From contig JANSYN010000016.1 of assembly GCA_024742415.1 (NCBI GenBank), positions 1-64,000 of the forward strand: a stretch of DNA of 64,000 nt, given 5' to 3'. Made by a program: the position numbers and the translations under genes. Shown one piece after another: positions 43,331 through 52,836 of this stretch. Below the pieces are notes generated by a model, which saw only the letters and a list, made by a program, of their open reading frames with translations, ran no database searches and had not been told where the DNA came from. The stretch's first letter is position 1. Every line of letters starts with the position of its first letter. This stretch comes from Gammaproteobacteria bacterium. Lineage in GTDB: Bacteria; Pseudomonadota; Gammaproteobacteria; Pseudomonadales; Halieaceae.

Positions 43331-43435
43331 ATCGGCAATCGCCGAAAACGTGAAGTCGCTACACGTGTTTGTAACGTGATTTTGCTAAGCTGGCACAGCG
43401 TGAGCTCACGCAAAATTTGAATTGAGGTAAGGGTT

Positions 43436-43651
43436 ATGGGAATCGGTGGAATAAGCATCTGGCAGCTGTTGATCATACTGGCCATTGTTATCATGCTGTT
43501 TGGCACCAAACGCCTGCGCACGCTGGGGTCTGACCTGGGCAGCGCGGTCAAGGGTTTCCGCAAGAGCATGACGGACGACGAAGCCGCTGCTGCCAACTCC
43601 GAGCAGCCCGCTGCTGATGAAGAGACGGACGCCAACAAAGAGAAACAGTGA
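43436..43651 (+). CDS. tatA: Sec-independent translocase subunit TatA
   Basis: The 71-residue protein has a short N-terminal transmembrane helix ([16 protein letters not shown]), the conserved [14 protein letters not shown] hinge with an amphipathic helix, and an acidic tail. TatA oligomers form the passage for folded proteins. ATG at 43436 follows GAGGTAAGGG. A 105-bp gap after hisE contains a palindrome CGTGAGCTCACG and probably a promoter. Confidence 0.96.
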   Translation: MGIGGISIWQLLIILAIVIMLFGTKRLRTLGSDLGSAVKGFRKSMTDDEAAAANSEQPAADEETDANKEKQ

Positions 43652-43666
43652 CCGGGATTCACCTAG

Positions 43667-44110
43667 ATGTTCGATATCGGTTTTGCCGAGCTGGTCATTA
43701 TTGGCGTCGTTGCGCTCCTGGTTATTGGCCCGGAGCGCCTGCCCTCGACCATTCGAACAGCCAGCCTCTACCTTAACCGCATCCGCCGCGGTTTCAACGA
43801 GATCAAACAGGAAGTTCAACAGGAACTGCACAACGATGCCGTGATGCGCGACCTGCGCGATACCGGCGAGCAGCTCAAGCAGGAAACCCAGGCCCTCGGC
43901 CGTGAACTGTCCAGCGGCGCAGGCGCCCTGAATAACCCGGTGGGGCCAGCCGGCGCCGGCACCCCTGTGCCGGATACTGCGGCGGAGACTGCGCAGGACG
44001 CGGCTCAATCTGCACCTGCTGATACCGCGCACAACGGCCAGGCCGATACCACTGGCGGATCAACGTCTCACGCCACTTCCGACGCGTCAGGCAGGAAAAT
44101 CCCTGAATGA
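43667..44110 (+). CDS. tatB: Sec-independent translocase subunit TatB
   Basis: The 147-residue protein starts [21 protein letters not shown] with the conserved Glu-8, followed by GPERLP and an amphipathic helix. The C-terminal 60 residues are a low-complexity Ala/Gly/Thr/Pro tail, typical of TatB. With TatC it forms the twin-arginine signal receptor. It overlaps tatC by 4 bp (ATGA). Confidence 0.95.
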   Translation: MFDIGFAELVIIGVVALLVIGPERLPSTIRTASLYLNRIRRGFNEIKQEVQQELHNDAVMRDLRDTGEQLKQETQALGRELSSGAGALNNPVGPAGAGTPVPDTAAETAQDAAQSAPADTAHNGQADTTGGSTSHATSDASGRKIPE

Positions 44111-44856
44111 GCGACGAGCCCGACAGCACAGATCAACCGATGCCACTGGTGGCACACCTCACCGAACTGCGCGATAAACTGCTACGCGCACTTCTGGCCG
44201 TACTGATTCTCTTTATCTGCCTGTTCCCTTTTGCCAACGATATCTATGCGATCGTCTCGGAACCACTGCGCGCGATTCTGCCCGAGGGCGCCAGCATGAT
44301 CGCAACGGAAGTCGCCTCGCCGTTCTTTACACCCTTCAAACTGACCATGTTCGTCGCCCTGTTCCTGGCAATGCCGTATGTGTTGTACCAGGCCTGGGGG
44401 TTCATCGCACCGGGCATGTACAAGCACGAGAAACGCCTGGCTGTGCCGCTGCTGGTATCGAGCGTGTTGCTGTTCTATGCCGGCGCGGCATTCGCCTACT
44501 TCGTGGTGTTCCCGCTGATCTTCGCTTTCTTCACCAGCGTTGCGCCCGCCGACATCACCATCATGACAGACATCAACAGCTACCTGAATTTTGTGTTGAA
44601 GCTGTTCTTTGCCTTCGGGCTGGCCTTTGAAATCCCCATTGCCGCCATCCTGCTGATCTGGGCGGGCATCACAACACCCGAGGCCCTGGCGGCCAAGCGT
44701 CCCTACATTATTGTGGGCTGTTTTGTGTTTGGCATGTTGCTGACGCCGCCGGATATTATTTCCCAATCGCTGCTGGCCATACCCATGTGGCTCCTGTTTG
44801 AAATCGGCGTGTTTTTTGCCAAGGTCATGCGCGATCGCTCGGCGCGTTCCGGCTAG
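44107..44856 (+). CDS. tatC: Sec-independent translocase subunit TatC
   Basis: The 249-residue protein has six transmembrane helices and the N-terminal signature [19 protein letters not shown], which includes the signal-peptide-binding HLxELR motif. [17 protein letters not shown] is the conserved first cytoplasmic loop. It is the core receptor for twin-arginine precursors. Confidence 0.97.
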   Translation: MSDEPDSTDQPMPLVAHLTELRDKLLRALLAVLILFICLFPFANDIYAIVSEPLRAILPEGASMIATEVASPFFTPFKLTMFVALFLAMPYVLYQAWGFIAPGMYKHEKRLAVPLLVSSVLLFYAGAAFAYFVVFPLIFAFFTSVAPADITIMTDINSYLNFVLKLFFAFGLAFEIPIAAILLIWAGITTPEALAAKRPYIIVGCFVFGMLLTPPDIISQSLLAIPMWLLFEIGVFFAKVMRDRSARSG

Positions 44857-44880
44857 GGCCCGGCACAAACCCTAGCGTTT
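44852..44880. terminator. Hairpin between convergent tatC and SDR genes
   Basis: GCTAGGG (44852-44858) pairs with CCCTAGC (44870-44876) around an 11-nt loop. The stem covers the tatC stop codon on one arm and the SDR stop codon on the other, and is followed by only GTTT on the plus strand. It may act as a weak bidirectional terminator. Confidence 0.35.
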
Positions 44881-45630
44881 CGCCATCAGCCCGCCGTCTG
44901 CCACCAGGGTAATGCCGGTGGTAAAGCTTTCGGTCGCCAGGTAAAACACCGGGTTGAGGATTTCTTCGGACTCGGCCACGCGCGGTATCAGAGCCGCATT
45001 TACCATGCCCTCGGCATAGCCGGGTATCGTCTCCATGGCGCTGTCGGTAAGGTCAGAGTGATAGCTGCCCGGAGCCAGCGCATTGACCCTGATGTTCAAT
45101 GGCGCCCACTCCTGTGCCATCACTTCAGTAAGGGCTTTGAGGCCCGCCTTGGTCGCCGCGTAGACGCCGGAGTAGGCCGGGGTTGTCAGCGCCGCAACAG
45201 ACAGAATATTGATGATACAGCCGCCGCCATGCTCACCCATGCGCGGTGCCAGGCGCGCAGCGAGATACCAGGGGCCGCGCAGGTTCACCTGCACCATTTT
45301 ATCGAAGGCGCCCGGATCAATGTCTGACAGCGGGCCAAAGGCGATATTGGTTCCGGCATTATTAAGCAGGATATCCAGGCGACCAAAGCGGGCATACACA
45401 GCCTCGATCAGCGCATCCAGGTCGTCGATACTCCCCGTATTGGCGGCAAACGGCATCGCGGTGCCACCGGCTTGCGCTATGTCGGCCACCAGCGCCTCGC
45501 AGCTGGCCAGTTTGCGGCTGCAAACAACAACACTGGCGCCTTCTGCGGCAAAGCCCTTTGACATCGCCGCACCAAGCCCCCGGCTGCCGCCGGTAACCAG
45601 CACTACCTTGTCGCTAAATCGCGTTCCCAT
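44872..45630 (-). CDS. Short-chain dehydrogenase/reductase
   Basis: The 252-residue classical SDR has the cofactor loop VTGGSRGLGAA and NNAG. The catalytic Ser lies in ILSVAALTTP, with the YSGVYAATK active-site Tyr-Lys pair. Asn or Arg after the second strand (VVCSRKLASCEA) hints at NADP preference. It is probably a soluble oxidoreductase; the substrate is unknown. ATG at 45630 follows AGGAGGGG at good spacing; the open frame continues upstream without that signal. Confidence 0.9.
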   Translation of the reverse strand: MGTRFSDKVVLVTGGSRGLGAAMSKGFAAEGASVVVCSRKLASCEALVADIAQAGGTAMPFAANTGSIDDLDALIEAVYARFGRLDILLNNAGTNIAFGPLSDIDPGAFDKMVQVNLRGPWYLAARLAPRMGEHGGGCIINILSVAALTTPAYSGVYAATKAGLKALTEVMAQEWAPLNIRVNALAPGSYHSDLTDSAMETIPGYAEGMVNAALIPRVAESEEILNPVFYLATESFTTGITLVADGGLMAKR

Positions 45631-45814
45631 TGGGCCTGTACCCCTCCTCTGTCTGGCTGCTAACATGCACGTCCGCGCTAAACTAGCATGAACACGCCGA
45701 TTCGCCACCCGCAACGCCAATGAAGCCTCTATTGGTCAACTCTGTTGAGCTACACAGAGCAACCCGGCGCTATGCGATGCAACAAGGTACCAATACCCAG
45801 GGGAGTGACCACGC

Positions 45815-47653
45815 TTGACGTTGGAAGGCAAAAACAAAAGGGGCCTTGGTTCACTCAGGCCAGTGCTGGCTTACCTTGCGAACTACAAGACAAAACTGGC
45901 AGGAGCCAGCCTTGCACTGATATTTACCGCCGCGGCAACGCTGTCACTGGGTCGCGGACTGCAGGTGCTGATTGACCAGGGGTTTGGTGGCGGCACCACC
46001 GAGGACTTGCAGTCTGCCATCCTCCTGCTGATTGCCATCGCCGCAGCCATCGCCGTGGGCACCTTCGTGCGCTTCTACCTGGTGTCATGGCTTGGCGAGC
46101 GAGTCAGCGCTGATATTCGCAAAGCGGTTTTTGACAATCTGGTCAGCCTCAACCCGGGGTTTTTCGAAACCAACCGCAGCGGCGAGATCATGTCCCGACT
46201 CACAGCGGATACCACCCTGCTGCAAACGATCATCGGCTCTTCGTTCAGCATGGCGTTGCGCTCCAGCCTCACAACGATCGGGGCGCTGGTGATGATGTTC
46301 GTGACCAATCTCAAACTGAGCATGATCATCGCCGCCGGCGTTCCCCTGATCCTGCTGCCCATCATTATTTTTGGTCGGCGCGTGCGCAAACTGTCCAACC
46401 AGAGCCAGGACAGCATCGCCAGCGTGGGCAGCTATGCCGGTGAAGTGATACAGCATATTCGGGTTGTGCAGAGCTACAATCGCGAGCCCTTTGAAATCGA
46501 TGCCTTCAATAAAGAAGTGGAGCGCGCCTTCGGCATTGCGCGCCATCGCATCCGCCAGCGCTCCTTCCTGATTTGCGGTGCGATCCTGCTGCTGTTCGTC
46601 GGTATGTCAGGCATGCTCTGGACGGGCGGGCAAGACGTCATCACCGGCAAAATGACCGGCGGCGAACTCGGCGCATTTGTGTTCTACGCAATCATGGTCG
46701 GCTCGGGCTTTGCGACGATCTCCGAGGTATGGGGCGACCTGCTGCGCGCGGCCGGCGCCGCCGATCGCCTGATTGAACTTATCGACACACAGAGCCTGAT
46801 CCAGAGCCCGCCCGCCTCACGCCCCGTAGAGCCTGTGGACCATGCACAACTGGGCGTAGAACATCTCACCTTTTACTATCCCACGCGTCCAAAACAGGCT
46901 GCCTTGCAGGATTTTTGCCTGGAGATCCCGGCGGGCAAAAGCCTGGCGCTCGTGGGGCCATCCGGCGCCGGCAAATCTACAGTGTTTGAACTGTTGCTGC
47001 GTTTTTATGATCCGCAGCAGGGTGGCATTCGCCTGAACGGCATCGATATCCGCGACATGACACTCAGGGACCTGCGCGAGAACATCGCCCTGGTGCCGCA
47101 GCAACCGGCGCTGTTCACCGGTGACGTGCGCTACAACATCGCCTACGGCAAACTTGACGCCACTGATGCCGAAGTTGAAGCGGCCGCTCGCGCCGCCTAT
47201 GCACACGAGTTTATCAGCGCATTGCCTCACGGCTATAACAGCCACCTGGGGGATCAGGGCGTGCGGCTCTCGGGCGGTCAGCGCCAGCGGATCGCTATCG
47301 CCCGGGCAATACTGAATGATCCAAAAATCCTGCTACTCGACGAGGCCACCAGCGCACTGGACACCGAGAGTGAGCACCAGGTACAACTGGCCCTGCAAAA
47401 ACTCATGCACAACAGAACGACGGTGATTATTGCGCATCGGCTGTCGACTATTCTGCACGCCGACAAGATCGCAGTACTCGATCATGGCCGGGTCATCGCC
47501 ATGGGAAGTCATGAACAACTGCTGGAGGAATGCCCACTGTATGCGCGGCTGGCCAAACTGCAGTTCCGCGAGGCCAGGGCCGGCGACGCTGACCGCGCTA
47601 ACGAGCGGCCCGTTTCTGCAGAAAGCGGATCTGATCCATTCGCGATCGATTGA
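45815..47653 (+). CDS. MsbA-like ABC exporter half-transporter
   Basis: The 612-residue protein has six transmembrane helices (residues 25-320) with the FETNRSGEIMSRLTAD coupling segment. An ATPase domain follows with Walker A GPSGAGKSTVF, signature LSGGQRQRIAIARAIL, Walker B ILLLDEATSALD and the H-loop IIAHRL. It belongs to the lipid/drug exporter group; it could export lipids, drugs or peptides. The start is TTG at 45815 with GGGGAG upstream. The last 56 bp overlap the 3' end of the opposite-strand hemerythrin gene. Confidence 0.9.
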   Translation: MTLEGKNKRGLGSLRPVLAYLANYKTKLAGASLALIFTAAATLSLGRGLQVLIDQGFGGGTTEDLQSAILLLIAIAAAIAVGTFVRFYLVSWLGERVSADIRKAVFDNLVSLNPGFFETNRSGEIMSRLTADTTLLQTIIGSSFSMALRSSLTTIGALVMMFVTNLKLSMIIAAGVPLILLPIIIFGRRVRKLSNQSQDSIASVGSYAGEVIQHIRVVQSYNREPFEIDAFNKEVERAFGIARHRIRQRSFLICGAILLLFVGMSGMLWTGGQDVITGKMTGGELGAFVFYAIMVGSGFATISEVWGDLLRAAGAADRLIELIDTQSLIQSPPASRPVEPVDHAQLGVEHLTFYYPTRPKQAALQDFCLEIPAGKSLALVGPSGAGKSTVFELLLRFYDPQQGGIRLNGIDIRDMTLRDLRENIALVPQQPALFTGDVRYNIAYGKLDATDAEVEAAARAAYAHEFISALPHGYNSHLGDQGVRLSGGQRQRIAIARAILNDPKILLLDEATSALDTESEHQVQLALQKLMHNRTTVIIAHRLSTILHADKIAVLDHGRVIAMGSHEQLLEECPLYARLAKLQFREARAGDADRANERPVSAESGSDPFAID

Positions 47654-48701
47654 TCTTGGCAAGGTCCTGAACGACCTCGCGGGAAATGGCTGCAACCTCG
47701 CCCAGCAGGCTCAGCGTCAGTTTCGTGTTGTTGGCGGTCACACGCAGTGGTGAACTCAGCGGGTCGTCCAGCACAATATCGATACCCTCGTCGAAACTGC
47801 GCTTGAGATGCTCGCCCGCACTGTGGCGTGAAGCATCAAAGGCCATGCCCATGACTTCCAACGTCTCCATAAAGGCATCGAGGCCTATCCATTCGGTGAC
47901 TACCTGTCGCTCGGCCGAGCGACGCAGGCTGCGACGCACCTTTCTCGCCATGTTTCTGTACTCGCGCTGCACCACGGGCCCGAACAAAGGCCGTGACACT
48001 GGCTCCAGCGCGTCTTCGCCCTCAAGTTCACGCCAGTCCTGTGCGGTGAGTACTTCGGCGATGTGTGGAAAGACGACCTCTTCCTCGAGTTTCATGTGCT
48101 CATAAATGTGCGCAATATAAACGCGGCTATTGTCGATCATGGCCTCGCCCGGCAGTTCCCCTACCCGCCACTGGATGATCATCTCAAGTAGCTCGCGGCC
48201 ATGCCGTGCTGTGTTGTCATGGTCGCGCTGTAGCGTGTCGACCTCATCAGCTGCGGATGCATCCAGCTCGGCGACACGCCCGTAGATGAGGTCTTCGCGT
48301 GGATGGTGAAAGCGATCGGGCCATGTCACCATGTAGTCCATAATTTCGTAGATCAGGTGCGGGTCAACCAGTTCACCGCGTGCAATCAGCTCGAGCTGTT
48401 CGGAAAAAACCTGCATGACCGAGGCCATCTGCCGGTGTTCTATACGTAGGGTGCGAATCAGGGCAGGCTCCTTGCCGGATTTTCGCGCCTTGCGCTCCCA
48501 CATTTTAAGATCGCTATAGCCGCCATCGGCAGCAGCGCTGGAGCCCGCGGCCTTGCCGGTGCCCGCGGCACGCTTTGGCTTCGCAGCGCTTTTTTTGGTC
48601 GGGCCTGCCTTTTTCTGTGCCGTTGCACGTTTGCGCGCGGTCTTTTTGGCGGGGGTCGCGCGCTTGCTGGCTTTTTTCTTTGCGGGCACTTTGGCAGGCA
48701 T
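47598..48701 (-). CDS. Hemerythrin-domain protein with lysine/alanine-rich H1-like tail
   Basis: The 367-residue protein begins with about 55 residues of AKK/KRA/AAK repeats, like bacterial histone-H1-like or AlgP tails. From about residue 80 it has an HHE hemerythrin bundle with likely di-iron ligands His89 (RIEHRQ), His132/133 with Glu136 (HHPRED), His161, and His202-Glu206 (EHMKLEEE). A C-terminal region of about 130 basic residues follows, of unknown fold. It may sense oxygen, NO or redox state while bound to nucleic acid; that is inference. Its 3' end overlaps the ABC exporter gene. ATG at 48701 has GGAG upstream. Confidence 0.8.
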   Translation of the reverse strand: MPAKVPAKKKASKRATPAKKTARKRATAQKKAGPTKKSAAKPKRAAGTGKAAGSSAAADGGYSDLKMWERKARKSGKEPALIRTLRIEHRQMASVMQVFSEQLELIARGELVDPHLIYEIMDYMVTWPDRFHHPREDLIYGRVAELDASAADEVDTLQRDHDNTARHGRELLEMIIQWRVGELPGEAMIDNSRVYIAHIYEHMKLEEEVVFPHIAEVLTAQDWRELEGEDALEPVSRPLFGPVVQREYRNMARKVRRSLRRSAERQVVTEWIGLDAFMETLEVMGMAFDASRHSAGEHLKRSFDEGIDIVLDDPLSSPLRVTANNTKLTLSLLGEVAAISREVVQDLAKINRSRMDQIRFLQKRAAR

Positions 48702-48848
48702 TGCAAAAACTCCGGAAAACTGGATGCGGATGGGCTTGTGTCAGTCTAGGACAGTAGAGCAGGTTTTCCACCGCGGCATTGATCTTGCTCAGTATTGCGA
48801 CGATTTACACGGGCGTGCGCGGCCTGGCTGACGACACAATCGGCTCGC

Positions 48849-49301
48849 CTATGGCGCGTCCAGCACGGCAGGACCATAGCCGTCCGCGAATGCTGCAGGC
48901 AGGCGACGCGGCTTGCCGGTGCTAAGTTCAATGCAGGCGAAGCGCATGGCCGCGCGCAGAAGCGTCACGCCGTCGGCGACGCGGATGACCTGGAAGCGGC
49001 GGTTCATGGTGAGCTTGCCGTCCCAGTCGACGATCCAGGTGGCAGCTACCACCGCGTCGCCCTCACGCGAGGCGTGCAGATAGTCAAATTCACTGCGCGT
49101 TATTGCCATCGCACGGTCGAGCTCCTGATACACAGCCAGATCCAGGCCCAATGCGACCGAGTGCGACCACGCCACCTGCTCACACCATTTCACGTACACC
49201 GTATTGTTGGTGTGCTCAAGCCCATCGATATCACCGGCTTGCACGACAAAACGCTGCGTGTGCGGCTGCGGATAATCCCAGAGTGCGGCGAGGTCTTTCA
49301 C
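48849..49301 (-). CDS. Hot-dog fold acyl-CoA thioesterase (4HBT-like)
   Basis: The 150-residue protein contains the 4HBT pattern QAGDIDGLEHTNNTVYVKWCE, shown here as DIDGLEHTNN with the Asp and His/Asn typical of the YbgC/FcbC active site. It likely hydrolyses short or medium acyl-CoA thioesters. Its ATG overlaps the stop of the upstream antiporter gene by four bases (ATGA), so the two were probably co-translated. Confidence 0.87.
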   Translation of the reverse strand: MKDLAALWDYPQPHTQRFVVQAGDIDGLEHTNNTVYVKWCEQVAWSHSVALGLDLAVYQELDRAMAITRSEFDYLHASREGDAVVAATWIVDWDGKLTMNRRFQVIRVADGVTLLRAAMRFACIELSTGKPRRLPAAFADGYGPAVLDAP

Positions 49302-50825
49302 GAGTTTGCCGTGCGGCCTTCGCTGTAAGCGCGCTTCACAGCAGCGTCGCCCGCGAGCGAGGGCGCGTCAGCCTCCAGCGGTTTCAGGGCGAGGTTGGCA
49401 TAGGCGTAAACAACAGCGATTAAAGGGCACAGTAAATTGAAAAACGCATAGGGCGCATAACTGAACGTTGCCACGCCCAGTGTTGCCGACATGTAGGCAC
49501 CGCAGGTGTTCCATGGAATCAGCACCGAGGTCAGCGTGGCGGAATCCTCAAGCGTGCGCGATAAATTCAACCGCGACAGGCCCATATCCTCGTAGGCGTT
49601 CTTATACATCCTGCCAGGTAGCGCTACCGCGATGAACTGATCGGCTGCGAGGATATTTGTACCCAGGCAGGTAACAATCGTGGTCGCCACCAGCGAGCCC
49701 GCCCCCTTCACACCGCGCAGGGCAAGCGCCAACAGATAGGACAATATCCCCGTCCAGAATACCGCCAAAACCCAGCGCGCAGAGGATCAACCACACTGTG
49801 TTGAGCATACTGCTCATGCCGCCCTTGCTCAGCAGGGCATCGAGAAACTCGTTCCCGCTGTTTGAGACATAACCGTCAAAGAGGCTGATCCATATGCCCT
49901 TGAGCAGCAGCAGGGGCTCGCCCAGATCAGTAGGGCCGCTCGCCAGTGCAATCACCGCGGGGCGCTGGAACACCAGCGCAAAGACCGCGCCAATCAGTGC
50001 GCTGGCAACAATGGCCGGATATGCCGGCGAACGCTTGAACACCAGGGCCAGCATGATTACCAGCGGCAACAGCAAGTGGATACCGATATCAAACTGCGCG
50101 GTCATGGCCGCCTGCAGTTCACTAATTTCCTGTGGGGCCGCGGCACTTGAACTGCCAATCAGCCAAAAGGCGATCAACGCCAACACAATGCTCGGCACGG
50201 TTGTCCACAGCATATGGCGAATGTGGTCGAACAGGTCGACGCCGGTTGCGGCAGCGGCCAGGTTCGTGGTGTCTGACAACGGCGAGAGTTTGTCACCGAA
50301 GTAAGCGCCAGAGATGATCGCACCGGCGGTAATGGCCGGTGACAGGTCAAAGCTCCCCGCGATCCCCATCAAACCAATGCCCAGAGTGCCAGCCACCGTC
50401 CAGGAACTGCCGATACTGATGGCCACCACGGCGCAAATAATGACGCAGGCCGCGTAAAAAATACTCGGATCCAGTACCTCCACGCCGTAGTAGATCATGG
50501 CCGGAACGGTGCCGCTGAGTATCCAGGTGCCGATGAGCATGCCCACCGACAGTAGAATCATGATGGGCGCCAGGCCTACGGCTATGCCATCAATAATGCC
50601 CTGCTGTGCTTCTGACCAGGGAATGCCTACACGCTTGCCGACCATCGCCGCAACGCACGCGGCAAGGATCAATGCAATCTGGTTAGCGCCGAAGGAAGAG
50701 TCTGCGCCAAACAGATACACAGAACTCGCCAGCAGCGCCACCAGCAGTACGATTGGCGTAAAGGCTAGCAGGGGCGTCAGTGGCGTTGTCGAGCACTGCG
50801 CCTGGCCTGAATCGGATTTTTCCAT
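49298..50825 (-). pseudogene. NhaC-family Na+/H+ antiporter, interrupted by a frameshift
   Basis: Two overlapping frames together encode one NhaC-type transporter of about 500 residues with roughly 11 hydrophobic helices. The first frame starts MEKSDSGQ at 50825 and carries SIGSSWTVAGTLGIGLMGIAG and SGAYFGDKLSPLSDTTNLA. It loses homology after GFGGILD near 49752. The second frame resumes with TGILSYLLALALRG and continues to the C-terminus at 49298. The switch is +1 at about 49745-49757. It may be a true lesion or an assembly error; nothing else in the gene looks decayed. Confidence 0.85.
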
Positions 50826-51120
50826 CGAAAGGTGTTGAACCCTGGTCGTTTCGTTAAACGTGGCAAGCGCCGTGCACTCCGCGCAGCGCAGCCAGAACTG
50901 AACGCCCGCGCCGGCCTGCGCCTGGCCAGTGCAACGGCAATACACTGTGCACCGTGGACACCGATGTCTGCCCTTACCGTTATTATTGCAGCTGCGCGCG
51001 CCAGCAGGCAGCAGCGCTGCTTTCGAGCATGCCTGAAATTTACGCGCCGGTACAGCGTGCGCCTGAAAAGCACACACACCAGCAGCCGTGCGTCTGACTT
51101 TCATGCGGGCTTCGCGTAGC

Positions 51121-52836
51121 ATGCTCGATGCAATGACCAGTATCACGCCAGCCAACCTTTCGCCTTACTACTACAGGGATAACTTCCTGCGGCTGTGTGA
51201 GAGCGTCGAGGGCCAGTACGGCGATTTGCTCAGTGAATCGGAGCAACATTTCCTGCAAACGATTCGGCAAGTGCCCTTCGAGGCGCAGTGCCTGTACGTT
51301 CGATTAGTGTCGCGCTCTGCAAACTGGTTTCGCGAGAGCCAGCTCAACTACCAGGAACTGGGTGATACCGCAGGCGCGCTGGACGATCTGCTAGAGGCAG
51401 GGCTGCTTGCCTGCGCGACGCAGCTGAGCCTGGAGGACGCAGCGAAGCTCTTTACGGTGGCTGAACTGCGTGCGGGCTTTGCCAGTCACATTCACGCAGC
51501 AGGTCAGGCCAGCGGTCAGGCCCATTCACGCACCCTGCGTAAAAGTGACCTGCTCAATCTGCTTGAAACACTGGCGCTGCCTGCAACAGAAGTCGCAAGG
51601 GCGCTACAGAGCTGCGACCCGGGGCGCTGGGTCACGCCGGTGTCGCAGGCCCATGTGGCATTGCTGCAACTTCTGTTTTTTGGCAATCGCTACCAGAGCC
51701 TGACTGATTTTATCCTGCAGGATATCGGCGTCGTCACCTACTACCCCTATGCACTGTCGCGCGAGCGTCGCCTGTTTCCCAATCGGGCGGCCCTGGATGA
51801 ACACATATTGTGCCTGGCGCTGATGGACGAATACTATGCACGACTACAGGCAGACGACAGCGCGGGTTTACTTGAGCTGGCCGCACTGGCCCTGCAGCAG
51901 CGCCTGGCTCACGCTTCCAGCATGAAACGCTGGAGCGCACTGTGCAACAGGCTGGGGCGGGAGCTGGAACGCCGACAGGCGCCAACGCTCGCACTGGCAT
52001 TGTACGAGCAAAGCCACCGCCACCCGGCGCGCGAGCGTCGTGCACGCATCCTCGAACAGCAAGGCGAGCACGCCGCGGCACTGCGGTTGTGCCAGGACAT
52101 GCTGGCAGCCCCGTGGTGTGAGGCAGAAGTCGACAACGCCACACGCATTGCCGCAAGATTGCAGCGCAAGCTGGGTGCCGCTGCGGTCAAACGGCCTGTG
52201 GATACCTTTGATGAGCTGCGCCTGCAGTTGGCGCCTTGTGCGCTTTCGGTCGAATCCCTTGTTGCGCACCATCTTGGGCCAGACTGGCACTGTGTCCGCG
52301 TGGTTGAAAACCGCCTCATGAACACCCTGTTTGCACTGGCCTTCTGGGAGCAGATTTTTGCCCCCCTGCCGGGCGCCTTCAGTCACCCTTACCAGTCGAT
52401 ACCACACGACATGTACAGCGCCGATTTCTACACCAGTCGCAAGGCGATGCTCGAACAGCGCATCGATGAGCTGGCCACCGGTGATCTCACTGCAATACTG
52501 GTCAGCGCCTACCACCAATACCACAACTACCAATGCCGCTGGCTGCATCCGCGCGCCGTTGACGCACAGCTGGTGGCCGACGCCTGCACCGCGATACCCG
52601 CGCAGGACCTGATCGCGATCTGGCGACGCATGCTGTTTGATCCGAAAGAAAACCGCCGCGGGCTGCCCGATCTACTGGCGCTGGGTACGCGCGCCGGCGA
52701 CTACTGCATGATCGAAGTGAAGGCGCCCGGTGACCGCCTGCAGGACCACCAAAAACGCTGGCTGCGTTTTTTCCAGCGCCAGGGCATTCCCGCGCAGGTT
52801 GCCTGGGTGGAGTGGCGGGACCCCGACGATGACTGA
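51121..52836 (+). CDS. FAN1-like VRR-NUC structure-specific nuclease
   Basis: This protein of about 571 residues resembles bacterial FAN1. The N-terminal SAP/winged-helix-like region contains YYYRDNFLRL, a helical TPR-like middle follows, and a C-terminal VRR-NUC nuclease shows GLPDLLAL and IEVKAPGDRLQDHQKRW, the PD-(D/E)xK catalytic core. FAN1 cleaves branched DNA in interstrand cross-link repair. Start choice is unsure: ATG at 51121 or 51133, or GTG at 51088. Its stop overlaps the next gene (ATGACTGA). The 295-bp gap to nhaC shows nothing else I can name. Confidence 0.88.
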   Translation: MLDAMTSITPANLSPYYYRDNFLRLCESVEGQYGDLLSESEQHFLQTIRQVPFEAQCLYVRLVSRSANWFRESQLNYQELGDTAGALDDLLEAGLLACATQLSLEDAAKLFTVAELRAGFASHIHAAGQASGQAHSRTLRKSDLLNLLETLALPATEVARALQSCDPGRWVTPVSQAHVALLQLLFFGNRYQSLTDFILQDIGVVTYYPYALSRERRLFPNRAALDEHILCLALMDEYYARLQADDSAGLLELAALALQQRLAHASSMKRWSALCNRLGRELERRQAPTLALALYEQSHRHPARERRARILEQQGEHAAALRLCQDMLAAPWCEAEVDNATRIAARLQRKLGAAAVKRPVDTFDELRLQLAPCALSVESLVAHHLGPDWHCVRVVENRLMNTLFALAFWEQIFAPLPGAFSHPYQSIPHDMYSADFYTSRKAMLEQRIDELATGDLTAILVSAYHQYHNYQCRWLHPRAVDAQLVADACTAIPAQDLIAIWRRMLFDPKENRRGLPDLLALGTRAGDYCMIEVKAPGDRLQDHQKRWLRFFQRQGIPAQVAWVEWRDPDDD

